From Acidovorax sp. A1169 (GTDB lineage Bacteria; Pseudomonadota; Gammaproteobacteria; Burkholderiales; Burkholderiaceae_C): 64,000 nt of DNA. The stretch is from positions 112,920 through 176,919 of the forward strand of contig NZ_JAUZDX010000016.1 of the NCBI RefSeq assembly GCF_030704685.1, given 5' to 3'. Shown here piece by piece: positions 35,737 through 44,749 of this stretch; position 1 is the first letter of the stretch; the number at the start of each line of letters is the position of its first letter. The notes beneath the pieces were generated by a model. The model was not told where the DNA came from. It did no database searches and worked only from the letters and a program-made list of their open reading frames with translations. Made by a program: the position numbers and the translations under genes.

Positions 35737-37296
35737 TCAGGCGGCGACAGGCCCTGCGCGCTTGTCTTCAACGACAAAGCGCGCCAGCGTGCGGCCCCCG
35801 CTGTCCTCGCGCAGCGGGTCGTCCAACACGCGCAGGGTGGTGGTCCAGCGAGCGGGTGTGATGTCGGCCAGCCCATAGCCGCGTTGCTCGCAGCGGGCCA
35901 GCAGCACGTGCGGGCTGTTGCGCACCACGGCGTCCACCTTCTCTTGCGTGGTGCCCGAGCGCGAGCTGATGGAGGTGCCGCAGAACTCGCTGGCGATCAC
36001 CGGCGCATCGGGCCGGGCCGCGTCGGCCAGCACGCGGCAGACATAGTTCTGGTGGATGTCACCGCCCAGCAGCACGGTGTTGCGTGGGGCATGCTGCGCA
36101 ACGGACTGCAGCAGGCGGGCGCGCGCGGCGGGGTAGCCGTCCCAGCTGTCGGTGGAGACCACGCCCGAGGGGTAGTGGCGCGGCGAGAACAGGGTCTGCT
36201 GCGCGACCACGCTCCAGCGGGTGCGGCCGTCCTTTGCGTCGGCCGCCAGGCCCGCATCCAGCCACTGCTCCTGGGCGGTGCCCAGGAAGCTGCGGGTGGG
36301 CTCGGCCAGTTCGGCGCAGTCCCTGGGGCGCACCGCGCCGGCACCGCTGGCACTGGCGGTGCGGCAGGCCTGCACGCTGCGGTACTGGCGCGCATCGAGC
36401 ATATGCAGCTGTGCCAGCCGCCCCCAGGCCAGGCGCCGGTACAGCTGCGGGGCGGTGGTGTCGCGCTGCACCAGGCTGGCGGCGCGCAGGGGCATGTTCT
36501 CGTAAAACGCCTGCCAGGCGGCGCTGCGCTGGGTCAGGAAGGCCATGGGGTCGCCCTTGCCCGTGGTGCCGGCGTAGTCGTTCTGCACCTCGTGGTCGTC
36601 CCAGGTCACCAGCCAGGGGCAGGCGGCATGGGCGGCCTGCAGGGCCGGGTCGCTCCTGTGCAGCGCGTATCGATCGCGGTAGTCGGCCAGGGTGGTGGCC
36701 AGGCGCAGGCCGTGCACGCGCGCCAGGCCCGTGCTGTCGCGCGGGCTGGCGTACTCGTAGATGTAGTCGCCCAGAAAGAGCACCAGGTCGGGCGCATCGG
36801 TGCGCACATGGCGCCATGCAGCGTAGTGGCCATGCTCCCAGCGCTGGCACGAGGCAAAAGCTACGCGCAGGCGTTCGGGCAGGGCATCGGCCGCCGGTGC
36901 GGTGCGCGTGCGGCCGGTGGCGCTCACGGCGTCGCCATGCATGAAGCGGTAGTGGTACCAGCGGCCCGGCGCCAGACCGGCCAACTCCACATGCACGCTG
37001 TGGCCCAGACCCGGCAGGGCCGTGGCCTGGCCGCGCTGGACGATGCGCTGGAAGCCCTCGTCGTCGGCCAGTTCCCAGTGCACGGTGAGGGGCGTGCTGG
37101 CCTGGCCGGGCTCTGTGGGGACAAGGCGGGTCCAGAGCACCACGCCGTTGGCGCTGGGGTCACCGCTGGCCACGCCCAGCGCGAAGGGGTTGCGCTGCTG
37201 GCGCTGCGGCTGGCTCCAGGCCCAGCGGGGCAGGGTGGCTGCGGCAGCACCGTGGGCGGCCAGCAGCAGGAACGAGCGGCGTTGCTGCGGCGTCAC
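35737..37296 (-). CDS. phoD: Alkaline phosphatase D (PhoD-like) phosphodiesterase
   Basis: A 519-residue exported enzyme. A twin-arginine-like signal (RRSFLLLAAHGAAAATLPRWA) is followed by the PhoD N-terminal domain with GVASGDP and the metallophosphatase domain with FLGDYIYEY, DDHEVQNDY and LLGGDIHQNY. PhoD proteins are Tat-exported Ca/Fe-dependent phosphomono- and diesterases used in phosphate scavenging. The only fitting start is GTG at 37296, placed 10 bases after the diguanylate cyclase stop, with no strong ribosome site. It is probably co-transcribed with that gene. Confidence 0.93.
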   Translation of the reverse strand: MTPQQRRSFLLLAAHGAAAATLPRWAWSQPQRQQRNPFALGVASGDPSANGVVLWTRLVPTEPGQASTPLTVHWELADDEGFQRIVQRGQATALPGLGHSVHVELAGLAPGRWYHYRFMHGDAVSATGRTRTAPAADALPERLRVAFASCQRWEHGHYAAWRHVRTDAPDLVLFLGDYIYEYASPRDSTGLARVHGLRLATTLADYRDRYALHRSDPALQAAHAACPWLVTWDDHEVQNDYAGTTGKGDPMAFLTQRSAAWQAFYENMPLRAASLVQRDTTAPQLYRRLAWGRLAQLHMLDARQYRSVQACRTASASGAGAVRPRDCAELAEPTRSFLGTAQEQWLDAGLAADAKDGRTRWSVVAQQTLFSPRHYPSGVVSTDSWDGYPAARARLLQSVAQHAPRNTVLLGGDIHQNYVCRVLADAARPDAPVIASEFCGTSISSRSGTTQEKVDAVVRNSPHVLLARCEQRGYGLADITPARWTTTLRVLDDPLREDSGGRTLARFVVEDKRAGPVAA

Positions 37297-37306
37297 CGGC
37301 GGGGGC

Positions 37307-38836
37307 TCATGCCGCCATCACGCGGTTCTTGCCCGAGCGCTTGGCCAGGTACATGCTCTGGTCGGCGCGCTTGATGGCGTCGAAGCTGGTTTCCGAGTCA
37401 TGCAATTGCGCCACGCCTGCGCTGAAGGTGATCAGGATCTTTTCGCTGCCCTGCAGGAAGAAGCGCGTGGTCAGCTCGCGCTGCAGGCGCGTCATGGCGG
37501 CCACGCCGGCCTCCACCGCCGTGTCGGGCAGCAGCAGCACGAACTCCTCGCCGCCGTAGCGGGCCAGCAGGTCCTGCGGGCGCATCACCTCGCGCGTGAC
37601 CTTCGCCAGGTGCACCAGGGCGGCGTCGCCCACGCTGTGGCCCAGGCGGTCGTTGATGAGCTTGAAGTTGTCGATGTCCAGCAGCGCAAAGCACAGCGGC
37701 GCGCCCATGCGGCGGGCACGGGCGATCTCGCGCTCCATGGCCTCGTCCAGGCCCTTGCGGTTGAGGGTGCCGGTCAGCGGGTCGTGCCGCGCCTGGGCGC
37801 TGGCGCGGTCGAGCTCCTGCTGCAGCTTGGTGACTTCGGCGTGCTTGGCCTCGGTGCGCTCGCGCAGGTCCAGCAGCTCGGTGTGGGTGAGCTTGGTGTC
37901 CAGGGCCATGCTGCGCGTGGCGGTCATCACCTCCTCCAGCACCGGCGCGATCTCCTGCAGGCTGGCGGCCTTGCCGATCAGGTCGGCGCAGCGCTCCATG
38001 GTGCCCTGGTAGGTGGTGCTGGACGCGGTGATGAGGGCCAGGCGCTCGATGAAGGTGGCCAGAAGCTCCTTCATCTGCTCCTGGGCTTCCATGGTGCGCG
38101 CCTTGGCCTCGGTCTGCTTGAAGATCACGTCCTTCAGGCGCAGTTGCACATCGTCGAGCCGGCGCAGCGTGAGCGGCGGGGTGGACGCCGTCATCAGCGC
38201 CTCGGCCTGGCCTTGCAGCCATCGGTCGTCTGCGCTGAGCACGGCGATGTTCTCGAACACCATGTGCAGCAGTTCCAGCAGCCCTGCGCGGATGGCAGCC
38301 TGGTCCTCGGTGGCAAACGACAGCCGGTAGGTGAAGTTGCCCAGCATCAGCATCAGCGTGGGGATGAGCGGCGAGGGCTCGCGCAGGAACGTGGTGAGCT
38401 GCCCGGCCATGTCGTGCACGCGCGCATCGTCCTCGCCCAGCGCCGGCAGGAGGTTGTCGATCAGGCGGGCCAGCAGTTCGGCCAGATCCTGCGGCAGGAC
38501 GCTGACGGGGGCGGGGCTTGCCACCTCGACCGGCGCGGCGGCGGCAGGGCTCAGGCCCAGGTTGGCATAGCCGACGAGCACGCTCTGCAGGCCGCTCCAA
38601 TCCTTGTTGGTGACGGCTTTCTCGAATTGGCCGAGCAGGCGCTTTTGCGCCGGGGTCTGGGCGGGAATCAGCCGCAGGATGCTGGCCAGCTGTGCGTCGG
38701 GAAACGGCGCAGCACTGCGCGCACCTGCGATTTCATCGTAGATGGACAGGTAGTTGTCCGGTGTGGGCGCCAGTCGGCGGGCCGCCAACTGCTTGAGCGT
38801 TTCGCGTGCGATTTCGTAGGGTTGACGGTCGGCCAT
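37307..38836 (-). CDS. Diguanylate cyclase (GGDEF)
   Basis: A 509-residue protein that makes cyclic di-GMP. The N-terminal ~330 residues are mostly alpha-helical with a coiled coil before the catalytic domain (RTEAKHAEVTKLQQELDRA) and no clear transmembrane segment. The C-terminal GGDEF domain has the active-site motif GGEEF (ARYGGEEFVLLL) and an intact inhibitory I-site RPQD five residues before it, so activity and product feedback are expected. Its input signal is unknown. It is the first gene of the pair with phoD. Confidence 0.95.
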   Translation of the reverse strand: MADRQPYEIARETLKQLAARRLAPTPDNYLSIYDEIAGARSAAPFPDAQLASILRLIPAQTPAQKRLLGQFEKAVTNKDWSGLQSVLVGYANLGLSPAAAAPVEVASPAPVSVLPQDLAELLARLIDNLLPALGEDDARVHDMAGQLTTFLREPSPLIPTLMLMLGNFTYRLSFATEDQAAIRAGLLELLHMVFENIAVLSADDRWLQGQAEALMTASTPPLTLRRLDDVQLRLKDVIFKQTEAKARTMEAQEQMKELLATFIERLALITASSTTYQGTMERCADLIGKAASLQEIAPVLEEVMTATRSMALDTKLTHTELLDLRERTEAKHAEVTKLQQELDRASAQARHDPLTGTLNRKGLDEAMEREIARARRMGAPLCFALLDIDNFKLINDRLGHSVGDAALVHLAKVTREVMRPQDLLARYGGEEFVLLLPDTAVEAGVAAMTRLQRELTTRFFLQGSEKILITFSAGVAQLHDSETSFDAIKRADQSMYLAKRSGKNRVMAA

Positions 38837-38901
38837 GGGCGGGCACCAGTAACAGGGGCTGCGTTGAACCGCGAGTTTGACACAGCGCCATGCTTTCCGT
38901 T

Positions 38902-38924
38902 ACAGACGCCGCCATGGCGTCTGT
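38902..38924. other. Inverted repeat between quinone oxidoreductase and diguanylate cyclase genes
   Basis: ACAGACGCC / GGCGTCTGT forms a 9-bp perfect stem with a 5-base loop in the 96-base gap. A T run (TTTT) follows on the plus strand, but the gene that ends here is on the minus strand, so terminator function is uncertain. Confidence 0.5.
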
Positions 38925-38932
38925 TTTCGGTG

Positions 38933-39907
38933 TCAGTTGACCATGACCAGCTTGCCCATCACACCGCGCGAGCCCATGTGCGCGTAGGCGGCGGGCAGCT
39001 CGGCCATGGGCATGGTGCGGTCGATCACGGGCTTGATCCTGCCCTTGGCGTACCACTGGGCCAGCTCGCCCATCATGGCGGCATTGGCCTTGGGCTCGCG
39101 CTTGGCGAAGTCGCCCCAGAACACGCCGACGATGGAGGCGCCCTTGAGCAGCGCCAGGTTGAACGGCAGCGCCGGGATCGGGCCCGAGGCAAAGCCCACC
39201 ACCAGGTAGCGCCCGCGCCAGGCGATGGAGCGGAACGCCGGCTCGGCGAAATCGCCACCCACGGGGTCGTAGATCACATCGGGGCCCTTGCCATCGGTCA
39301 GCGCCTTGATGGCCTCGCGCAGGTTCTCCTTGCTGTAGTTGATGGTGGCGTCGGCACCGATGGAGGTGCACAGCGCGCATTTCTCGTCGCTGGAGGCGGC
39401 GGCGATCACGCGCGCGCCCATGGCCTTGGCGATCTGGATGGCCGAAGTGCCCACGCCGCCGGCGGCGCCCAGCACCAGCACCGTCTCGCCGGCCTTGAGC
39501 TGTGCCCGGTCCACCAGCGCATGGTAGGACGTGGCGTAGATCATGATGAAGGCAGCCGCATCCACATGCGAGAAGCCCGGCGGCAGCGGCATGCACAGCG
39601 CGGCGGGTGCAATCGTGTGGGTGCCAAAGCCCCCGGTGCCCGATAGGCAGGCCACGTTCTGGCCGACCTGCAGGTGGGTGACGCCTTCGCCCACGGCCTG
39701 CACCACCCCCGCGTACTCCGAGCCGGGCACGAAGGGCAGCGGCGGCTTCATCTGGTACTTGTTCTGCACGATCAGCAGATCGGGGAAGTTCAGGCTGGCG
39801 GCCTTGATCTCGATCAGCACCTCACCCGCCTTGGGCGTGGGCGTGGGCAGTTCGGTCCAGGCCAGGGCCTCGACGCCGGTGGGGTTGGTGCAAAGCCAAG
39901 CGTGCAT
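38933..39907 (-). CDS. Quinone oxidoreductase (NADPH, zinc-independent MDR family)
   Basis: A 324-residue medium-chain dehydrogenase/reductase of the NADPH:quinone oxidoreductase kind. [55 protein letters not shown] and the Rossmann fingerprint [25 protein letters not shown] are present. The cysteine and other zinc ligands of alcohol dehydrogenases are absent. The substrate could be quinones or alpha,beta-unsaturated carbonyls. The ATG at 39907 follows GGAGA. It is divergent from surE. Confidence 0.93.
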   Translation of the reverse strand: MHAWLCTNPTGVEALAWTELPTPTPKAGEVLIEIKAASLNFPDLLIVQNKYQMKPPLPFVPGSEYAGVVQAVGEGVTHLQVGQNVACLSGTGGFGTHTIAPAALCMPLPPGFSHVDAAAFIMIYATSYHALVDRAQLKAGETVLVLGAAGGVGTSAIQIAKAMGARVIAAASSDEKCALCTSIGADATINYSKENLREAIKALTDGKGPDVIYDPVGGDFAEPAFRSIAWRGRYLVVGFASGPIPALPFNLALLKGASIVGVFWGDFAKREPKANAAMMGELAQWYAKGRIKPVIDRTMPMAELPAAYAHMGSRGVMGKLVMVN

Positions 39908-40039
39908 GGGGAAAGTCTCCAGTCGGTGATGCGCCGGATGATAGGCGCGGCGTCGTGGCGCGCGATGTCCCCCGAGCGACGGAGAGCGCGCTTGCGTCGG
40001 TCGCGTCCTACAATCCAAGGCAAACCCCGACCACTATCC

Positions 40040-40810
40040 ATGAAGATCCTGATTTCCAACGACGACGGCTTCCAGGCCCCTGGCATCGTGGCGCTGCATG
40101 GCGCGCTCAAGACGCTCGCGGGCGTGGAGGTGGAAGTGGTCGCGCCCGAGCACAACAACAGTGCCAAGTCGAACGCGCTGACCCTGCATTCGCCGCTGAC
40201 CGTGACCAAGGCGGCCAACGGCTTTCGCTATGTGAACGGCACGCCGGCCGATTGCGTGCACATCGCCCTCACGGGCTTGCTCGGCTACCGGCCCGACCTC
40301 GTGGTCTCGGGCATCAACAACGGCGCCAACATGGGCGACGACACGATCTACTCGGGCACCGTGGGCGCCGCCATGGAGGGTTATCTCTTCGGCGTGCCGG
40401 CCATTGCCTTCTCGCAGGTGGACAAGGGCTGGGGCGAGATCGAGGCGGCCGCCGCCAAGGCGCGCGAGATCGTGGAGCAGATGCTGGCGCAGAGCCTCGT
40501 GACCGAGGTGCCCTGGCTGCTCAACGTGAACATCCCCAACATGCCGCTGGCGGCGCTCAAGCCCATCAAGCTGTGCCGCCTGGGGCGCCGGCATGCGGCC
40601 GAGCGCGTGATCGTGCAGGAAAGCCCGCGCGGCGAGGCCATGTACTGGATCGGCAACGCGGGCGCGGCCAAGGACGATGCCGAGGGCACTGATTTCCATG
40701 CCACGGCGCAGGGGCATGTGGCCATCACCCCCCTGAAGGTTGATCTCACGGACCACGACAACCTGGGCTACTGGGCGCAGACCGCCTCGAAGCTCGCGGC
40801 GGGCATGTGA
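40040..40810 (+). CDS. surE: 5'/3'-nucleotidase SurE
   Basis: A 256-residue metal-dependent nucleotidase that dephosphorylates nucleoside monophosphates, linked to stationary-phase survival. The start [14 protein letters not shown] with the ligands Asp8/Asp9 and the [22 protein letters not shown] segment are diagnostic. The stop overlaps the pcm start (ATGTGATG), in the surE-pcm-nlpD order known from many proteobacteria. Confidence 0.97.
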   Translation: MKILISNDDGFQAPGIVALHGALKTLAGVEVEVVAPEHNNSAKSNALTLHSPLTVTKAANGFRYVNGTPADCVHIALTGLLGYRPDLVVSGINNGANMGDDTIYSGTVGAAMEGYLFGVPAIAFSQVDKGWGEIEAAAAKAREIVEQMLAQSLVTEVPWLLNVNIPNMPLAALKPIKLCRLGRRHAAERVIVQESPRGEAMYWIGNAGAAKDDAEGTDFHATAQGHVAITPLKVDLTDHDNLGYWAQTASKLAAGM

Positions 40811-41607
40811 TGCAGCGGCGTCCCGGCTTTCCCGCCAGGCTCCCGGGCAGCGGAGCACCCGCACCACGCCCTGCAGGGGCGGGCGCTGGCGTACCCAAGG
40901 GCGCCGGGGCCGGGCTGGGCCAGCGGGCCCCGGCCGCTACGGCGGTGGGCGTGGGCCTCGATTCGGCGGCGGTGCGCAACCGCATGGTGCAAAAACTCGC
41001 GGCCGGCGGCATCACCTCGCCTGCCGTGCTGCAGGCGCTGGCGACGGTGGAGCGCCACCGCTTCGTGGACAGTGGCCTGGTCAACCAGGCCTACGAGGAC
41101 ACCAGCCTGCCGATCGGCCTGGGGCAGACGATTTCCAAACCCAGCGTGGTGGCGCGCATGTGCGAGCTGCTGCTCTCGGCCGAGAGTGCCCGACCCGCCG
41201 GTTTGGGCCGCGTGCTGGAGATTGGCACCGGCTGTGGCTACCAGGCGGCCGTGCTGGGCCTGCTGGCGCGCGAGGTCTACACCATCGAGCGCCTGCGCGG
41301 CCTGCACGACAAGGCGCGCGACAACCTGCGCCCGTTTCGCCTGGCCAATGTGCACCTGATGCTGGGCGACGGCATGCTCGGCTACGCCAAGGGCGCCCCC
41401 TATGCGGCCATCATCGCCGCAGCCGGAGGCGACGCCGTACCGCAGGAATGGTGCGACCAGTTGGCGGTGGGCGGAAGGCTGGTGGCGCCCATGGCGGTGG
41501 CCGGCGGACAGCAGATGTTGCTGGTGATTGACAAGACCCCACACGGGTTGAAACAAAGCGTGCTCGAGCCGGTTCACTTTGTCCCTCTAAAATCGGGGAT
41601 TGCCTGA
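40810..41607 (+). CDS. pcm: Protein-L-isoaspartate O-methyltransferase
   Basis: A 265-residue repair methyltransferase that acts on L-isoaspartyl residues of aged proteins using S-adenosylmethionine. DTSLPIGLGQTISKPSVVARM and the SAM-binding VLEIGTGCGYQAAVLG are typical. The N-terminal ~55 residues, rich in Pro, Ala and Gly, are longer than in Escherichia (208 residues) and probably disordered. The start overlaps the surE stop; GTG at 40807 is an alternative one codon earlier. Confidence 0.95.
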   Translation: MQRRPGFPARLPGSGAPAPRPAGAGAGVPKGAGAGLGQRAPAATAVGVGLDSAAVRNRMVQKLAAGGITSPAVLQALATVERHRFVDSGLVNQAYEDTSLPIGLGQTISKPSVVARMCELLLSAESARPAGLGRVLEIGTGCGYQAAVLGLLAREVYTIERLRGLHDKARDNLRPFRLANVHLMLGDGMLGYAKGAPYAAIIAAAGGDAVPQEWCDQLAVGGRLVAPMAVAGGQQMLLVIDKTPHGLKQSVLEPVHFVPLKSGIA

Positions 41608-41620
41608 AGGGAAAATGCTT

Positions 41621-42520
41621 ATGTTGGTATCGCGTGGTCTTGTTGCAGGGTTTACCGTGGCGTTGCTGTTGGTGGGCTGTGGAACACGGATGACCAAGGC
41701 CCCTGTGGAGGACCGGGGAACCTATGCCGGTGCCATGACCACCACGACCGGATCGCCGCAGCCCGGGGTGGTGGCCGCCCCCATGAAGCCCCTGCCGGGG
41801 GCAGAGAATGCCGGAAAGCCCGGCTACTACACCGTCAAGCCCGGTGACACCCTGATCCGCATCGGCCTGGAGAACGGGCAGGGCTGGAAGGACATCGCGC
41901 GCTGGAACAACCTGGAGAACGCCAATCTGATCGAGGTGGGCCAGGTGCTGCGCGTCGTCGCACCCGGCACGACCCCGCCGCCCGTGATTGCCGCCGATAC
42001 CGGTGTGGTCACCCGCCCGGTGACCTCCACGACCATCACCCCATCGGCGCCGACTGGAACCGCGCTGCCACCCGCATCCACCGCCAGCGGCGCCAAGCCT
42101 GTCACGCCTGCGCCGGCCGTGATTGCCGCACCGGCACCAAGCGCGGGCGAGGACGACCTGAACTTCATCTGGCCCGCATCGGGCTCGCTGCTGGCAGGCT
42201 TTGACGAGGCGCGCAACAAGGGCTACGACATCTCCGGCAAGGCCGGGGACCCGGTGCTGGCCGCTGCAGATGGCCGCGTGGTGTATTCGGGTGCCGGCCT
42301 GCGGGGCTACGGCAACCTGGTGATCCTCAAGCACAACAACACCTTCCTCACGGCCTATGCGCACAACCAGACGCTGCTGGTCAAGGAAGACCAGTCCGTG
42401 CGCAAGGGCCAGAAGATCGCCGAGATGGGCAGCACCGACGCCGACCGCGTGAAGCTGCACTTCGAGATCCGCCGCCAGGGCAAGCCGGTGGACCCCGCAC
42501 GTTACCTGTCGGCACGTTGA
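41621..42520 (+). CDS. nlpD: NlpD-like LysM/M23 lipoprotein (divisome activator)
   Basis: A 299-residue envelope lipoprotein. The signal peptide ends with lipobox LLLVGC (Cys near residue 20). A LysM domain (YYTVKPGDTLIRIGLENGQGWKDIARWNNLENANLIEVGQVLRV) is followed by a Pro/Thr/Ala linker and a C-terminal M23 peptidase-like domain (GNLVILKHNNTFLTAYAHN ... LHFEIRRQGKPVDPARYL). NlpD/EnvC homologues lack the full zinc site and activate amidases during cell separation. The ATG at 41621 is 9 bases from GAAGGG; an upstream ATG at 41615 is too close to that site. Confidence 0.93.
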   Translation: MLVSRGLVAGFTVALLLVGCGTRMTKAPVEDRGTYAGAMTTTTGSPQPGVVAAPMKPLPGAENAGKPGYYTVKPGDTLIRIGLENGQGWKDIARWNNLENANLIEVGQVLRVVAPGTTPPPVIAADTGVVTRPVTSTTITPSAPTGTALPPASTASGAKPVTPAPAVIAAPAPSAGEDDLNFIWPASGSLLAGFDEARNKGYDISGKAGDPVLAAADGRVVYSGAGLRGYGNLVILKHNNTFLTAYAHNQTLLVKEDQSVRKGQKIAEMGSTDADRVKLHFEIRRQGKPVDPARYLSAR

Positions 42521-43560
42521 GCGCCGTGGTGGCGCCCGCGCACCCCGACACCGAACCCGGCCTGCCCGGGCCGGACGAGGAGGGGACCGGCGAGGAGTGG
42601 GCGAGCGAGGAAGCGGGCGGTGCCGATGCCGAGTTGCGCCAGATGCAGGTGGGCACGGCGCAGCATGCTGCCCGCCTGGACCGGGCGCTGGCCGAGCTGG
42701 TGCCCGAGCTGTCCCGCAGCTACCTGCAGCAACTGCTGGCCCAGGGGCTGGTGCGCCTGAATGGCAGCCCGGCCACCAAGGCATCGCTCAAGGTCAAGGC
42801 GGGCGACAGCCTGACCCTGGAGATGCGCCCCACGCAGCAGAGCCAGGCCTTTCGGCCCGAGGCGATGGACATCGAAGTGGTCTACGAGGACGAGCACCTG
42901 CTGGTGGTGAACAAGCCTGCCGGCCTGGTGGTGCATCCGGCCCCCGGCAACTGGAGCGGCACCTTGCTCAACGGCCTGCTGGCGCGCGACCCCAAGGCGC
43001 TGCTGGTGCCGCGCGCGGGCATCGTGCACCGGCTGGACAAGGACACCAGTGGCCTGATGGTGGTGGCGCGCGAGCGCGCCACCATGGACGCGCTGGTGGC
43101 CATGATCGCCGCGCGCACCGTGCACCGCCAGTACCTGGCGCTGGCGCACAAGCCCTGGGCAGGCAATGCCCGCCGCACGGTGATGCAGCCCATCGGCCGC
43201 GACCCGCGCAACCGCCTGCGCATGGCCGTGGTCGACCTCGCCAGCCATGCCGGCAAGCCGGCACGCACGGATTTTCGCCTGCTGGAAGGCGCCGACCAAG
43301 GCTGCTGGGTGGAGTGCACCCTGCACACCGGCCGCACGCACCAGATCCGCGTGCACATGGCCTCCATCGGCCACCCGCTGGTGGCTGACGTGCTCTATGG
43401 CGGCGCCCCTGTGGGGGCATTGCAGCGCCAGGCGCTGCACGCCTTTCGCCTGGCGTTCACCCATCCGGTCACGGGCCAGCCGCTGGAGTTGCATGCACCG
43501 CTGCCCCTGGATATGCGCGATGCGCTGTCTTTTTGGGGCCTGCGTTACAATGGCGCATAG
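42517..43560 (+). CDS. rluD: RluA-family 23S rRNA pseudouridine synthase (RluD type)
   Basis: A 347-residue enzyme. An S4 RNA-binding domain (about residues 45-115; LDRALAELVPELSRSYLQQLLAQGLVRLNG) precedes the catalytic domain. The active Asp is in IVHRLDKDTSGLMVVAR and the C-terminal GRTHQIRVHMASIGHPLVADVLYG is conserved. RluD-type proteins modify helix 69 of 23S rRNA and assist 50S assembly. The start appears to be TTG overlapping the nlpD stop (TTGA), with GTG at 42526 as alternative. It follows nlpD where rpoS is found in Escherichia and Bordetella. Confidence 0.94.
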   Translation: MSAVVAPAHPDTEPGLPGPDEEGTGEEWASEEAGGADAELRQMQVGTAQHAARLDRALAELVPELSRSYLQQLLAQGLVRLNGSPATKASLKVKAGDSLTLEMRPTQQSQAFRPEAMDIEVVYEDEHLLVVNKPAGLVVHPAPGNWSGTLLNGLLARDPKALLVPRAGIVHRLDKDTSGLMVVARERATMDALVAMIAARTVHRQYLALAHKPWAGNARRTVMQPIGRDPRNRLRMAVVDLASHAGKPARTDFRLLEGADQGCWVECTLHTGRTHQIRVHMASIGHPLVADVLYGGAPVGALQRQALHAFRLAFTHPVTGQPLELHAPLPLDMRDALSFWGLRYNGA

Positions 43561-43601
43561 CGAAACGCAGGTATCTGTGTTTCCAGGCCTGACCGGCCCT
43601 G

Positions 43602-43620
43602 GGGCGTGAACACCACGCCC
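43602..43620 (+). other. Hairpin downstream of rluD
   Basis: GGGCGTG / CACGCCC, a 7-bp perfect stem with loop AACAC, lies 42 bases after rluD in the 199-base gap before scpB. No T run follows, so terminator function is doubtful; it may be an RNA-processing or stabilising element. Confidence 0.45.
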
Positions 43621-43759
43621 TGAACCCGAAGACGGAATCCCGCCGGGCCCCCGCGTCGCGCCAGCGGCCGCGCAATATGCGCCCCTTTGATGGATCCCTG
43701 CTGTTGGTGTGGCCCCTTGTCACGACACGTGCCGCCTTTTTTCCCGGAATCGCTGAACC

Positions 43760-44749
43760 ATGAACACGGTGGATGCCAAACGGGTCCTTGAGACTGCCCT
43801 GATTTGCGCGCAGCAGCCCGTGCCGCTGCGCGAGATGCGGGTGCTGTTCAACGACGCCCTGGGTACGGACACGCTCAAGCTGCTGCTGCTCGACCTGCAG
43901 CGCGATTGGGCCCACAGCGGGGTGGAGCTGGTGCAGGTGGCCACCGGGTGGCGCCTGCAAAGCCGCCCCGAAATGCGTGAATACCTGGACCGGCTGCACC
44001 CCGAAAAGCCGCCCAAGTACACGCGCGCCGTGCTGGAGACCTTGGCCATCATTGCCTACCGCCAGCCGGTGACGCGCGGCGACATCGAGGACATCCGCGG
44101 GGTGACGGTCAACAGCCTGATCATCAAGCAGCTTGAAGACCGTGGCTGGGTCGAGGTGATCGGCCACCGCGAGACGGTGGGGCGACCTTCGCTGTTTGCC
44201 ACCACGCGCCAGTTCCTCGACGACCTGGGCCTGGCCTCGCTGGACCAGTTGCCCATGCTGGAGGACGCCTCTGGCCATGCCAATGTGCTGGAGGCCATGG
44301 CGGCTGCGGCGCAGGGCGTGATCGGGTCGGAGGAAGAAGAAGGTGCTGCCGGGGAGGCCGTGGGTGATGAACCCGGTACCCAGGCTGCGCCGCAAGGCGG
44401 GGAGGGCGGTGAAGCCGCCGCCCCGGTGCCATCCGTTGAAGACGGTGGGCATGCCGGCGAGGGTGGCACGCAGGTGCAGCAGAACCTGCTGGACCTGGAC
44501 GGCACGCTTGAAGGCGAGGCTGCGGTGCCCGATGTGGCGGCCGACGGCGTGGCTCAAGAGGCGCCCGCCCGGCTGGAGCCGGACAGCCAGTTGCTGGCCG
44601 GCAGCGGCGAAGAAGACACGACGGGCGAGACCGGCCCGGCAGACCCCGCACCCGCTGCGGATGATTTGAACAAGAGCGCGCAGAGCGATGAAGAGCTGCG
44701 CGATGACGATGACGATGCCCGCCGTGGCATCCAGGGAAAGCTTCCATGA
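43760..44749 (+). CDS. scpB: Segregation and condensation protein B
   Basis: A 329-residue kleisin-associated protein that works with ScpA and SMC in chromosome compaction. The winged-helix halves are evident: [21 protein letters not shown] ... and [47 protein letters not shown], followed by [18 protein letters not shown]. The C-terminal ~140 residues are an acidic, Gly/Ala-rich extension not found in the ~190-residue Bacillus protein. scpA is not adjacent. It overlaps rluB by ATGA, a pairing seen in many bacteria. Confidence 0.95.
   Translation: MNTVDAKRVLETALICAQQPVPLREMRVLFNDALGTDTLKLLLLDLQRDWAHSGVELVQVATGWRLQSRPEMREYLDRLHPEKPPKYTRAVLETLAIIAYRQPVTRGDIEDIRGVTVNSLIIKQLEDRGWVEVIGHRETVGRPSLFATTRQFLDDLGLASLDQLPMLEDASGHANVLEAMAAAAQGVIGSEEEEGAAGEAVGDEPGTQAAPQGGEGGEAAAPVPSVEDGGHAGEGGTQVQQNLLDLDGTLEGEAAVPDVAADGVAQEAPARLEPDSQLLAGSGEEDTTGETGPADPAPAADDLNKSAQSDEELRDDDDDARRGIQGKLP

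Noticed and set aside
35227..39646. Two large frames antisense to phoD and the diguanylate cyclase
   Set aside because: No domain is visible, and the sense genes are complete and conserved.
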